Source: CAZABP01 sp964483245 (GTDB lineage Bacteria; Planctomycetota; UBA1135; UBA2386). From it: a stretch of 64,000 bases of DNA. Below, one piece after another: positions 6,718 to 14,999 of the stretch. The translations under genes were made by a program, and so were the position numbers. The stretch is from positions 1-64,000 of the forward strand of contig CAZABP010000013.1 in assembly GCA_964483245.1 (NCBI GenBank), given 5' to 3'. The number at the start of each line of letters is the position of its first letter. The first letter of the stretch is position 1. The notes beneath the pieces are model-generated. The model made no database searches. It saw nothing but the letters and a program-made list of their open reading frames with translations, and had not been told where the DNA came from.

Positions 6718-9063
6718 CTACTGCACGGTCACGCGCGACACGTTGGTGACGTCGACGACGTTGCCGCTGGCGTCGACGAACACGGCGAGCGCGTCGAACG
6801 TCATGCCCTTCAGCGCGGTGGCGAGCGCCGGATCGAACACGAAAGGCGCGTTCGGGTACGCGTTCTGGTTCGTGGTCTTGGTGAAGTGCAGCGGATTCCC
6901 TTCCGCGGCGCTGACCGACAGGCTGACGTAGGTCATCGCGTCGATCTCGAGCCCGAAGAACTCGGCGCTCGCCAGCGGACGCTTGCTCGCCGCGCTGAAG
7001 AACGTGAACCCTTCGCTGTAGCTCGCCGGCTGCCGGCTGACCGTGACGCGCAGGTCGCCGGTCTGTGCCGACGTGAACGCGCAGGCTGCACCGGACGTGT
7101 CGCGCATGCCGCCGAGCCCGGAGCTGACCAGCGCGTAGTCGGCATCGACCGGCTGCGTCTCCTTGTGCTGGTCCACGGCGACCAGCGGGGCCGCGACCTC
7201 GAGCAGCCAGATGCCGGCCTGCGGGTTGCGCAGCAGCACGTTCTCGACCGTGTCGAGGTTGTTCGGGCTGCCACCCGGCGTGCTGACCAGGCCGATGCCG
7301 GACAGGCCGTTGTTGCCGTGGTAGACGAGCCCGCTCGGGGAGGTGACCTTCAGGTCCAGGTTGTTGATCCGGTGCGGGCCGACCGTCGGAACGGTCGCCT
7401 CGGGGTCGCTGTAGACCATCGTCGTGCGGAACTGCGCGGTCCCCGGACGCACGAACACGCCGTAGGTCTTCTTGCCGTTCTGCGCCAGCACGTCGAGCTC
7501 GTCGACGACCAGCATCTTGTCGCGCAGGTCGTACAGGTCGTTGACGTTCGGGAAGCCCCAGCCCTGACGGATGCGCGTGATGCCGCCGTTGACCGCCGGG
7601 TCGTATTGCATCGCCGTGTTGACGAGCAGCGCCTTGGTCGTCGTGAAGTGCGGGCAGAACGCGAAGCGCTGGTTCCAGGCCGGCGCCTTCGGGTAGCCGA
7701 AGTGCCCGTCGGTGAACATCTCGATCACGAGCCCGAGATGGCCCGCGACGATCGGCGTCGCACCCGACGTGCCGCCGAACTGGCCGTAGCCGGTCGAGCT
7801 GTACGTCGTGTAGATGCTGTCGTAGAACGCGCAGAGGTCCGGCTTGATGCGCAGGTCGGAAGCCGGGCCGTAGCTGGCGCTGGTCCAGCGGTCGTCGGTC
7901 GGGGTCAGCGTGTTGTAGTGGCTCAGCGCACCGACCGAGATGATGTTCTTGGCCCAGGCCTGCGGCCGGGACGTCTGGTTGCCGGTGTTGCTCTGGCTCT
8001 GCGTGATCGGCATGTCGTGGTCGAAGATGATCCGGTCCATCTCCGCCGAGCGCGCGTCGTAGGCCGTGATCTGGCCGTAGCCCCACGACGCGGTCTGGAA
8101 CATCGCGAGGTGGCTCTTGGTCGGGTCGACCAGATCCTTCACGACCGTGTAGCGGTTGTTGTTGCCGTAGACGTAGTTGTAGTTCGTGAACAGGCCCTGG
8201 CCGTCCGGGCAGAGACCGCGCGCCGTCGGCGCAGCACCGCGCGCGAAGATCACGCCGAACGTCGCGTTGCCGTGCGTCGTCCCGGTCGTGTCGAACAGCC
8301 CGATCGGCAGCGAGCGGTACGCGTTGGCCGGGAACTCGGTGTGGTTGGGGTAGATCCCTTCCATGATGTGCCCGCGGATCCCCTTGCCGGTGAATCCGGT
8401 CTTCGTCTCGAGCGCGTTGGCGCCGCCGAACGCGCGGACAATGTCCATGTCCTCTTCCGGCGCGGTCCAGCGCTGGATCCACAGCACGGTGTCTTCGCGC
8501 AGGAGCGCCAGCATCCCGCGTTGGTCGAGCTGCGCTTCGAGCAGGACGTTGCCGCGCGCGACGGTCACGACGTCGCCGTCGAGCCGCTCGATCGCCTGCG
8601 TCAGCGGGACTTCGTCACGCTGGCGGTCGACGAGCATCACGACATAGCGGTCGGTCGCCAGCTCCGTGCCAGCCACCAGATCGGCGCGGATCTCCGGCGC
8701 CAGCTTGTAGGCCGGGTGGAACGGCACGACCGCGCGCACGAGCGGCGAGCGGCGGAGGTCCGCGACGCGCTCCGGCGCGATGCGCACCAGGTAGCTGCGC
8801 TCGTGCAGGTAGTGATGGTGCGTGCCGCCGGCGGCGCGGATCGTCGCGCGCAGGGCTTCGTCGACCTGGGCGTTGCCCTGGACGACGTGCAGCGTGCTGT
8901 TTGGGTCGGCCTGCAGCACGGCCGGAATCTCCGGCGCCGACAGCGCCGGGTCGAACTGCGCGTACTGCAGGCGGAGCTGGTTGTCTGGCGCCTGTTGCGC
9001 CGTCAGCGGGGTGAGCGGAGTGAGCGCGCAGAGCGCGAGCATGGAAAGGGTGGATGTGCGCAT
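6718..9063 (-). CDS. Secreted S8 subtilisin-like protein with degenerate active site
   Basis: This is a 781-residue exported protein with a signal peptide ending near TAQQ (residue 23). An N-terminal pro-like region precedes a subtilase domain of about 200-560, with a beta-rich C-terminal part ending in the window's common secreted-protein module (KGMTFDALAVFVDA, then TNVSRVTVQ). The catalytic Ser motif GGTSGATP (Ser 433) and a His in TTHGNATFG (264) are present. In the Asp motif, IMEGIYPNHTEF aligns without gaps to IDTGIDPNHPEF and has Met-Glu in place of Asp-Thr. The oxyanion Asn is Thr 324 (TASWGYG). It may be a non-catalytic or altered protease. It heads a probable operon with the asparaginase-like, sigma and kinase genes. 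Confidence 0.85.
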   Translation of the reverse strand: MRTSTLSMLALCALTPLTPLTAQQAPDNQLRLQYAQFDPALSAPEIPAVLQADPNSTLHVVQGNAQVDEALRATIRAAGGTHHHYLHERSYLVRIAPERVADLRRSPLVRAVVPFHPAYKLAPEIRADLVAGTELATDRYVVMLVDRQRDEVPLTQAIERLDGDVVTVARGNVLLEAQLDQRGMLALLREDTVLWIQRWTAPEEDMDIVRAFGGANALETKTGFTGKGIRGHIMEGIYPNHTEFPANAYRSLPIGLFDTTGTTHGNATFGVIFARGAAPTARGLCPDGQGLFTNYNYVYGNNNRYTVVKDLVDPTKSHLAMFQTASWGYGQITAYDARSAEMDRIIFDHDMPITQSQSNTGNQTSRPQAWAKNIISVGALSHYNTLTPTDDRWTSASYGPASDLRIKPDLCAFYDSIYTTYSSTGYGQFGGTSGATPIVAGHLGLVIEMFTDGHFGYPKAPAWNQRFAFCPHFTTTKALLVNTAMQYDPAVNGGITRIRQGWGFPNVNDLYDLRDKMLVVDELDVLAQNGKKTYGVFVRPGTAQFRTTMVYSDPEATVPTVGPHRINNLDLKVTSPSGLVYHGNNGLSGIGLVSTPGGSPNNLDTVENVLLRNPQAGIWLLEVAAPLVAVDQHKETQPVDADYALVSSGLGGMRDTSGAACAFTSAQTGDLRVTVSRQPASYSEGFTFFSAASKRPLASAEFFGLEIDAMTYVSLSVSAAEGNPLHFTKTTNQNAYPNAPFVFDPALATALKGMTFDALAVFVDASGNVVDVTNVSRVTVQ

Positions 9064-9170
9064 CGGGGGGACGGGGGGTCGGACCGGAGAGGGGCAGGCG
9101 AACCGGGGGATTCTGGCCCGGCTCGGCGCCGGCGGCCAGCAGGTGGCTGCCGAAGGCTATCCCGGCCGGG

Positions 9171-9257
9171 TTTGGGTCAGATTCCATCCCTACCGAATCG
9201 GGAGGGTTGGGGTCAGATTCCATCCGCACCGAATCGGGAGACATGGAATCTGACGCC
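9171..9257. repeat. Palindromic extragenic element, family A copy 1
   Basis: Two direct units of 36 bases begin at 9171 and 9207. Each contains GGGTCAGATTCCATCC followed by ACCGAATCGGGAG. An inverted copy of the outer arm closes the element, so GTCAGATTCCAT (9212-9223) pairs perfectly with ATGGAATCTGAC (9243-9254). The element lies 7 bases behind the stop codon of the metallophosphoesterase gene. It resembles REP-type elements in layout. No transposase is nearby. Confidence 0.8.
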
Positions 9258-9264
9258 ATCGCCG

Positions 9265-10527
9265 CTAGCCGTCGAGCAGCGTCTGCAGGCGCCGATCGGC
9301 CGCTCGCGTCGGGTCGAGGCGGAGCTTCCCGTCAGCAGCGAGGCGACGCTTGTCCAGGATCAGCGTGTCGATCGGCTTGCCGGTCGGGTCCACGACACGC
9401 AGCGTCAGCTGCGCGCCGGCGACTTCGACGGCGCAGTACTCATAGGCCGACTGCGCGGCGCGCAGCTCAGGGTGCTCGCCGATCGGATACAGGCTCTTGC
9501 CTCCCCCCCCGGTCACGACCAGGACCGGTTCGCCCGGCTCGCCGAAGCGCTGGTAGTTGTGGTCGTTGCCGCAGAACACGAGGTCGACGTGGTGCCGGCG
9601 GAAGATCGGCAGCAGGTTCATGACCAGGTCGCTGCGGTCCCCCTGCCGAGACGCGGACCACCACGGGTGGTGCTGGATCACGATCCGCCATGGCTCGGTC
9701 GCCGCCGCGAGCTCGCGCTCCGCGTAGGCGAGGACGGGATGGCCGGGCAGCAGGCGCTCGTTCGTGTCGAGACCGATGAACCGGATCGGGCCCCAGGCGA
9801 ACGAGAACATCCGCTCGTCACCGCTGACGTCGTTGCCGGGCAGGATCAGGTTCTGCTGGAACGGCCGCCCGCCGTCGTGTTCCAGGTCATGGTTGCCGGC
9901 GACCGCGAAGCAGGGCGCACGCGCCAGCAGCTCCGCATAGGGCCGGAAGAACGCGATCCCCCAGTGGCGGTGCTCGCCGCGCGGGTAGATCACGTCGCCG
10001 ACGTGGAACCACAGATCCGGCTGCTCCGCCGCCATCCGCGCGCCGATCGCGGCGAGCGTCGCCGAGGGGGGCAGCCAACCGAGCCGCACCGGCCAGTGCA
10101 GCAGCGGCGTGTCCTGCAGCCAGCCCCAGGGCGGCACGTGCCCGGAATCCCCGGTCACCGTGAAGCGCACCGGCGCCCGGTCCTGGTCTGGCGCCGTCGT
10201 GAAGCCGCCTTCGCCGACGAGCTGGCTGGCCGGTTCTTCGTACAGCGCGTACCGGTAGCGCGTGCCCGGGTTCAGCTCGCGCAGCTCGATCGCGTGCCGG
10301 CGCGCCGCGTCGCTGCTGACGCGGCGCAGCACCGCGCCGGCGGAATCCCGCAGCTCCAGCAGATGCGCCACCGGGGACGGAGCGATCCGGGCGACGACCG
10401 CGCTCGTGTGCGTCACGTTCTGCACGTACGGCCCGCTTTCGAGCGGCACGTTCGGCAACAGCGGCGCGAACAGCAGACCGATCGCCGGGATCCAGAGCCG
10501 CCGGCGCCACCGGCGGGACGAACTCAC
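9265..10527 (-). CDS. Exported calcineurin-like (purple-acid-phosphatase type) metallophosphoesterase
   Basis: This is a 420-residue protein. The N-terminal hydrophobic segment (RRLWIPAIGLLFAPLLP) would export or anchor it. A fibronectin-like domain follows (GPYVQNVTHTSAVV near residues 35-120). The metallophosphoesterase domain has FTVTGDSGH, HVGDVIYPRG, AVAGNHDLE, IQHHPWW and FCGNDHNYQRF, which are the Asp, Asn and His ligands of the di-metal centre. This matches purple-acid-phosphatase-like enzymes that hydrolyse phosphate esters; the substrate cannot be told. I chose the GTG at 10527. The frame stays open upstream, but only through the palindromic repeat, whose translation is not conserved protein. 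Confidence 0.85.
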   Translation of the reverse strand: MSSSRRWRRRLWIPAIGLLFAPLLPNVPLESGPYVQNVTHTSAVVARIAPSPVAHLLELRDSAGAVLRRVSSDAARRHAIELRELNPGTRYRYALYEEPASQLVGEGGFTTAPDQDRAPVRFTVTGDSGHVPPWGWLQDTPLLHWPVRLGWLPPSATLAAIGARMAAEQPDLWFHVGDVIYPRGEHRHWGIAFFRPYAELLARAPCFAVAGNHDLEHDGGRPFQQNLILPGNDVSGDERMFSFAWGPIRFIGLDTNERLLPGHPVLAYAERELAAATEPWRIVIQHHPWWSASRQGDRSDLVMNLLPIFRRHHVDLVFCGNDHNYQRFGEPGEPVLVVTGGGGKSLYPIGEHPELRAAQSAYEYCAVEVAGAQLTLRVVDPTGKPIDTLILDKRRLAADGKLRLDPTRAADRRLQTLLDG

Positions 10528-10548
10528 ACCCGCACTCTCGGGATAGTT

Positions 10549-10597
10549 GGGGTCAGATTCCAACCCTCCCGAATCGGGAGAGATGGAATCTGACCCC
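10549..10597. repeat. Palindromic extragenic element, family A copy 2
   Basis: The 14-base arms GGGGTCAGATTCCA (10549-10562) and TGGAATCTGACCCC (10584-10597) pair perfectly. Between them lies a second hairpin, CTCCCGA/TCGGGAG. The arms and inner motif match the element at 9171-9257. It ends 4 bases behind the stop codon of the gene at 10602 and lies just upstream of the metallophosphoesterase start. Confidence 0.85.
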
Positions 10598-10601
10598 ATC
10601 T

Positions 10602-11597
10602 CTACTGCACGGTGATCTCGACGCCGTTCGTCATCGTGATCGGCAGCTGCCGGCCGTTGTTGACGTCGAGGATCATGACCTGGGCCTGGAAGCGCACGCC
10701 CTTGTAGCCGTTGTCGTTGGGGATCGGCAGCGCGTAGGTCGCCGTGCCGTCGCCGCGGATGATGTCGCCACCGCTGGTCGTGGCGTTGAACGTCAGCGTG
10801 ATGTTGTTGTGCAGGAAGCACCCGGTCACGCCGAGCGGCGACAGGTCGATCGACGGGAAGTTGGGGTTCGCATCCAGGAACAGCAGCGTGCTGCTCATCG
10901 GTGCGGCGCCGTGCAGCTCGAGCGCGAACTGCTGGTTGCCGACGGAGGGAACCACCTTGCCGCCCAGGACCGGGACGTTGCCGAACGAACCGGCGCAGGC
11001 ATCGCCGCGCAGCACGATGCCGGTCTCGTTGACGTAGAGGCGCACCGGCGTGTTGTTGAGGGCCGCCGCGCCGGCGCCCTGGAACGCCCAGAAGTCACTA
11101 CCGTCGGCCTGACCGTTGCCGTTGACGGTGTTGACGACCGTGAACATCTCGACGAGCCCGGCGGTTGCCGGCGCCGTGTAGCCGTAGGTCCACTTGCGCC
11201 CGTTCGGATTGCTCGCGTCTTGATGCGTCACGTTCAGCGCGGAGGGATTGATCTGCGAGTTGCTGCCGGCGCTGAACTGCCCGGCTGTCACCTCCGACAC
11301 GAACCCGGCCCACTGCAGCGGATGCTGCCAGCCACCGGTCGAGCTGGTCGTGACCGAGATCGCCTCGCTCTTGGCCAGGATCCGCTTGGTCGGCGCCAGC
11401 GTCACGACGAGGTTGAGGCCACCTCCGAACGGCCGATGGCAGTGGCCGCAGCTCGGCTGCGTGCGCGCAACGTCGAGCGGGATCTGGCCGCCGATGCCAG
11501 TGGTGCCTGGTAACGCACCCTTGCCGTACGAGAACAGCGACGTGGCAAGGAAGGGAAGGGGCACCAACAGCGCGAGCAGGGCGAAGATCCGGTTCAT
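10602..11597 (-). CDS. Secreted protein with CxxCH motif (choice-of-anchor V / reeler-like)
   Basis: This is a 331-residue exported protein with an N-terminal signal segment (MNRIFALLALLVPLPFLATS). Directly after it comes GKGALPGTTGIGG and then CGHCHRPFGGG, a single CxxCH motif. That arrangement resembles bacterial choice-of-anchor V proteins, where CxxCH precedes a reeler-like beta domain; the middle (WTYGYTAPATAG) fits such a domain. Whether haem is bound is not known. The C-terminus (GVRFQAQVMILDV, TNGVEITVQ) is the beta module shared by many secreted proteins here. It lies upstream of the metallophosphoesterase gene in the same orientation, with a palindromic element between them. Confidence 0.7.
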   Translation of the reverse strand: MNRIFALLALLVPLPFLATSLFSYGKGALPGTTGIGGQIPLDVARTQPSCGHCHRPFGGGLNLVVTLAPTKRILAKSEAISVTTSSTGGWQHPLQWAGFVSEVTAGQFSAGSNSQINPSALNVTHQDASNPNGRKWTYGYTAPATAGLVEMFTVVNTVNGNGQADGSDFWAFQGAGAAALNNTPVRLYVNETGIVLRGDACAGSFGNVPVLGGKVVPSVGNQQFALELHGAAPMSSTLLFLDANPNFPSIDLSPLGVTGCFLHNNITLTFNATTSGGDIIRGDGTATYALPIPNDNGYKGVRFQAQVMILDVNNGRQLPITMTNGVEITVQ

Positions 11598-11685
11598 GGA
11601 GCGGGAGCGCAGGGAGGACTCGGGGAGGCCGGGAGGGCGGAAGTCTGCTACGCGCCCATGGGGGCGGCAAGGCCACCAGATCCCG

Positions 11686-12048
11686 TCAATCCGACTCTTC
11701 GCCGAACGTTGCCACGACCTTGGTGTGGATTCCTCCGCGCACGCGGAAGTCCCCTTGCACTTCCAGCCACCGCGGGCGGACCGCCGCGACGAAGTCGTCC
11801 AGGATCCGGTTCGTCACTTCCTCGTGAAATGCACCCTCGTCGCGAAACGACCACAGGTACAGCTTCAGCGACTTCAGCTCGACGCAGAGCTGGTCCGGGA
11901 CATAGCGGAACCGGATCGTGGCGAAGTCCGGCTGCCCGGTGCGCGGGCAGAGGCACGTGAACTCCGGGCAGGTGAACCGGATCTCGTAGCGTCGCCCCGG
12001 GCGTGGGTTCGCAAACGTCTCGAGCTGCTTGGTCGGGCGCGTCGCCAT
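11686..12048 (-). CDS. queF: NADPH-dependent 7-cyano-7-deazaguanine reductase
   Basis: QueF reduces preQ0 to preQ1 in queuosine biosynthesis, the only nitrile-to-amine reduction known in primary metabolism. The 120-residue product begins MATRPTKQLETFANP and has the length of the short type-I QueF. The catalytic Cys lies in PEFTCLCPRTGQPDF. The family signature ELKSLKLYLWSFRDEGAFHE is intact, and the C-terminus has VRGGIHTKV. I chose the ATG at 12048 because conservation starts there. The gene is 31 bp downstream of the acyl-CoA synthetase gene in the same orientation. No other queuosine genes are in the window. Confidence 0.93.
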   Translation of the reverse strand: MATRPTKQLETFANPRPGRRYEIRFTCPEFTCLCPRTGQPDFATIRFRYVPDQLCVELKSLKLYLWSFRDEGAFHEEVTNRILDDFVAAVRPRWLEVQGDFRVRGGIHTKVVATFGEESD

Positions 12049-12079
12049 GGCGCGGCGGCAGCGTGGCCGCCCGGCCCGG

Positions 12080-14203
12080 TCACCGCAAGCGGTCGGATGC
12101 CTGCAGCCGCAACCGCGCGTCGACGGCCAGGCTTGGGACGCCCCGCGCGCCGGCCAGGAACGGGTTGATCTCCACCTCGGCGATCCGCGGGAAGTCGAGC
12201 ACGAGCTGCTGCAGGCGGAGCAGCGCGTGCTCGGCGGCGGCGATGTCGACGGCGGGCGAGCCTCGCCATGGGCCGAGGACCGCAGCCCCCTTGAGGCGCT
12301 GGAACATCCGCGTCGCGTCGTGCGCATCCATCGGCGCCAGGCGCAGCGAGACGTCGCGCAGCACTTCGACCAGGGTCCCGCCGAGCCCGGCCGCGAACAC
12401 CGGGCCGTAGCGCGGATCGCGCGTCATCCCGAGCAGCAGCTCGCGATGCCCGGGCGCCTGCGCCTGCACGAGCAGCGTCAGGTCACGGAACTTGCGGCCG
12501 AGCCGGGTCACCATGTCGTTCGCGGCCGCGAACACCGCATCGCTGTCGGCGAGCCGCAGCGCAACCGCGCGGTGCTCGGACTTGTGCAGCAGGTCGCGCG
12601 CTTCGGCCTTCAACACGACCGGGAACCCGAGCGCATTGGCCGCGGCGACGGCGTCCCCCGGGGTCGTGACCCGCCGGGCGCGCGCGAACGGGATCCCGTA
12701 CGCGGTCAACACGCGCTCGACGTCCTCGGCGCCGAGCCAGCCATCGCGCGCACGCTCGAGGATCGCCGCCGCCGCGGCCTTCTGCACCTTGAACACCGGC
12801 GTCTTCCCCTGGCGGCGGCCGAGCAGCTCGCGCCGGCGAACGAGCAGGCGCAGCGTCGCGACGGCGTCCTCGGGATACCGGTAGACCGGGATCCCGTGCC
12901 GGCGCAGCAGCTCGATCGCCTCGTCGCCACGCTGGCGGCCCATCAGACAGGCGAGCACCGGCTTCGCGCCGTCGCTGGTCTGTTCGACGATCGCTTCGGC
13001 GACGGCAACCGTGTCGATCATGATCGGCGACACGAACAACACCAGCAGCGCGTCGACGCCCGGGTCGGCGACGACGGCCTGCAGCGCGCGCCGGTAGCGG
13101 TCGGCGTCGGCCGACGCGATCAGATCCAGCGGGTTGTGCACGGTCGTGTCCGCGGGCAGCACGCGGCGCAGGCGGCTCGCGGTCTTCGGCGCGAACTCCG
13201 CCATGCGCAGCCCGGTCGCGACCAGCGCGTCGGTGGCGAGGATCCCGGGACCGCCGGCGTTGGTGACGACGGCAACGCGGTCGCCGCGCGGGACCGGCTG
13301 GTGCAGCAGCGCCGCGGCGAGCGCGAACATCTCGCGGAACGACTCGACGCGCAGCACGCCACATTGGCGCAGCAGCGTGTCGGCCGCGGTATCGGGTCCC
13401 ATGATCGCGCCGGTGTGCGAACCGATCGCAGCGGCGCCGGCGGCGCTGCGGCCGGACTTCACGGCGAGGATCGGCTTGTCGCGTGAGACGCGCCGCGCGA
13501 CCTCGATGAACCGGGCCGCGTCGCCGAAGCTCTCGATGTAGAGCAGGATCACTCCGATCGCGTCGTCGTCGGCCCAATACTCGACCAGGTCGGCCGCCGT
13601 GACGTCGACGCGGTTGCCGATCGACGCGTACATCGCGACGCCCAGCCCGGTCGCCGCCGCATCGGCCAGGATCGCTTCCCCGAGCGCGCCGGATTGCGAG
13701 ACCATCGCGACGCGGCCGGGCGGCGGCAGCACGGCCGCGAACGACGCGTTCAGCGCGAACTCACCATCCGTGTTGATGACGCCCATGCAGTTCGGGCCGA
13801 TCACGCGCATGCCATGGCGCTCGGCGATCGCCTGCAGCTTCTCCTCGCGCACGACGCCGCGGCCGCCGACCTCGCGGAAGCCGGCGCTGACGACGACGAG
13901 CCCCTTGACCCCCTTCTTGCCGCACTGCTCGGCAACGAACGGGACCTGCTCGGCCGGGACGACGATGACGGCGAGATCGACCGGACCGGGGATCGACGCG
14001 ACCGACGGGTACGTCGGCATCGAGTGCACGACGGCGGTCTTCGGATTGACCGGATAGACCGGGCCGGTGAAGCCGCCGGCCAGCAGGTTCGTGACGATCT
14101 GGCGGCCGATCGAACCTTCGCGGCGGCTCGCGCCGATCACGGCGACCGAGCGGGGGCGGAACAACGCGTCGAGAGAATGGCGGCGGGCCTTGGACGAGGA
14201 CAC
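12080..14203 (-). CDS. ADP-forming acyl-CoA synthetase (acetate--CoA ligase, fused alpha and beta)
   Basis: The 707-residue product has the fused layout of NDP-forming acyl-CoA synthetases. A CoA-binding Rossmann domain (SVAVIGASRREGSIGRQI near 19-36, then NPKTAVVHSMPTY) is followed by ligase-CoA domains with the phospho-His motif GSHTGAIMG (His 263). An ATP-grasp domain fills the C-terminal 220 residues (AYGIPFARARRV, VLKAEARDLLHKSE, EVEINPFLAG). Such enzymes interconvert acyl-CoA and ADP with free acid and ATP; the acyl substrate is unknown. There is no N-terminal GNAT domain. The start is a GTG at 14203; the open frame extends further, but only as the shadow of mqnB. It is divergent from mqnB across 79 bp. 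Confidence 0.9.
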   Translation of the reverse strand: MSSSKARRHSLDALFRPRSVAVIGASRREGSIGRQIVTNLLAGGFTGPVYPVNPKTAVVHSMPTYPSVASIPGPVDLAVIVVPAEQVPFVAEQCGKKGVKGLVVVSAGFREVGGRGVVREEKLQAIAERHGMRVIGPNCMGVINTDGEFALNASFAAVLPPPGRVAMVSQSGALGEAILADAAATGLGVAMYASIGNRVDVTAADLVEYWADDDAIGVILLYIESFGDAARFIEVARRVSRDKPILAVKSGRSAAGAAAIGSHTGAIMGPDTAADTLLRQCGVLRVESFREMFALAAALLHQPVPRGDRVAVVTNAGGPGILATDALVATGLRMAEFAPKTASRLRRVLPADTTVHNPLDLIASADADRYRRALQAVVADPGVDALLVLFVSPIMIDTVAVAEAIVEQTSDGAKPVLACLMGRQRGDEAIELLRRHGIPVYRYPEDAVATLRLLVRRRELLGRRQGKTPVFKVQKAAAAAILERARDGWLGAEDVERVLTAYGIPFARARRVTTPGDAVAAANALGFPVVLKAEARDLLHKSEHRAVALRLADSDAVFAAANDMVTRLGRKFRDLTLLVQAQAPGHRELLLGMTRDPRYGPVFAAGLGGTLVEVLRDVSLRLAPMDAHDATRMFQRLKGAAVLGPWRGSPAVDIAAAEHALLRLQQLVLDFPRIAEVEINPFLAGARGVPSLAVDARLRLQASDRLR

Positions 14204-14282
14204 GCGGGCGCAGCGTAGCGGCGGGTCGCGCAGTCCCAGCGTGCGGCTTGCTGCGCGCGGCGCGGATCCCCAGCATGCGCGC

Positions 14283-14915
14283 ATGCAGCAGGTCTGGCTC
14301 GCGCACGCGGCGGCGGGTGAACGCGCGCCGGGGGATCGTGTGGATGTCGGACTGGGTGTCGGCAAGGCCGCCGCGGCGGCGACGCTCGCCGCGGAGCTGG
14401 CGGCGGTGCCGGCAGCGCGGAGACCTTCGGTGTTGGTGCTGTACGGCGTCGGCGGCGCGTTGCCGGCGCGCGCGCCGGAGGTGCCGCTCGGCGTCGGCGA
14501 GCTGTGCGTCGTGGTCGAGGACGTGCTCGCGGACGACGGGAGGCAGGAGGTCGGGCGGTTCGTGGACCTGGCGGGGTTGGGGTTCGGTGAGGTGCGCTTC
14601 GCGATGGATCGCGCACGCAGCGCGCGGGCCGCCCGGCTGCTCGGCGTGCGCACCGTCGGCGGCGCGACCGTCAGCGCCTGCAGTGCCACCGACGCTGCGG
14701 CGGCGCAGATCGCCGCGCGGACCGGCGCCCTCGTCGAGTCGATGGAAGGGGCCGCTGTCGCGTTGGTCTGCGCGCGGTTCGGTGTTGGGCTCGTGCAACT
14801 GCGCGCCGTGGCGAACCGGACCGGCGATCGGTATGCGGAGGGCGCGGATTTCGCGGGCGCGATCGCGTGGCTGCACGCGGGGTTGGCCAGGCTCGTGGAG
14901 GCGGGGATTGCGTGA
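14283..14915 (+). CDS. mqnB: Futalosine hydrolase-like nucleoside phosphorylase family protein
   Basis: The 210-residue product belongs to the purine nucleoside phosphorylase/hydrolase fold. Motifs are LYGVGGAL near residue 57, LVESMEGAAVALVC near 150 and LRAVANRTGDRY near 175; the ESMEGAA and NRTGDR segments are typical of MqnB. MqnB removes hypoxanthine from futalosine in the alternative menaquinone pathway. The next gene is mqnD of the same pathway, which supports the assignment over a generic nucleosidase. The ATG at 14283 was chosen from the size and the conservation onset; no clear Shine-Dalgarno is seen. mqnA, mqnC and mqnE are not in the window. Confidence 0.82.
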   Translation: MQQVWLAHAAAGERAPGDRVDVGLGVGKAAAAATLAAELAAVPAARRPSVLVLYGVGGALPARAPEVPLGVGELCVVVEDVLADDGRQEVGRFVDLAGLGFGEVRFAMDRARSARAARLLGVRTVGGATVSACSATDAAAAQIAARTGALVESMEGAAVALVCARFGVGLVQLRAVANRTGDRYAEGADFAGAIAWLHAGLARLVEAGIA

Positions 14916-14999
14916 GCCCGTTCGTGTCGCCGGCGCAGCATCACGCAGCGCGCGGATGAGCGCGTGGCGCCGGTCGCTGCAGCCCGGGGTGCAGTCAGC

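Noticed and set aside
6679..10593. Very long plus-strand open frame (about 1300 codons) opposite the subtilase and metallophosphoesterase genes
   Set aside because: Its translation is an Arg/Val/Asp-rich mix without domains, the usual mirror of GC-rich genes. The opposite strand encodes clear families with signal peptides.
10528..10821. N-terminal extension of the metallophosphoesterase frame
   Set aside because: It runs through the family A palindrome and into the end of the upstream gene. The resulting Ser/Asp/Pro repeats only reflect the DNA repeat.
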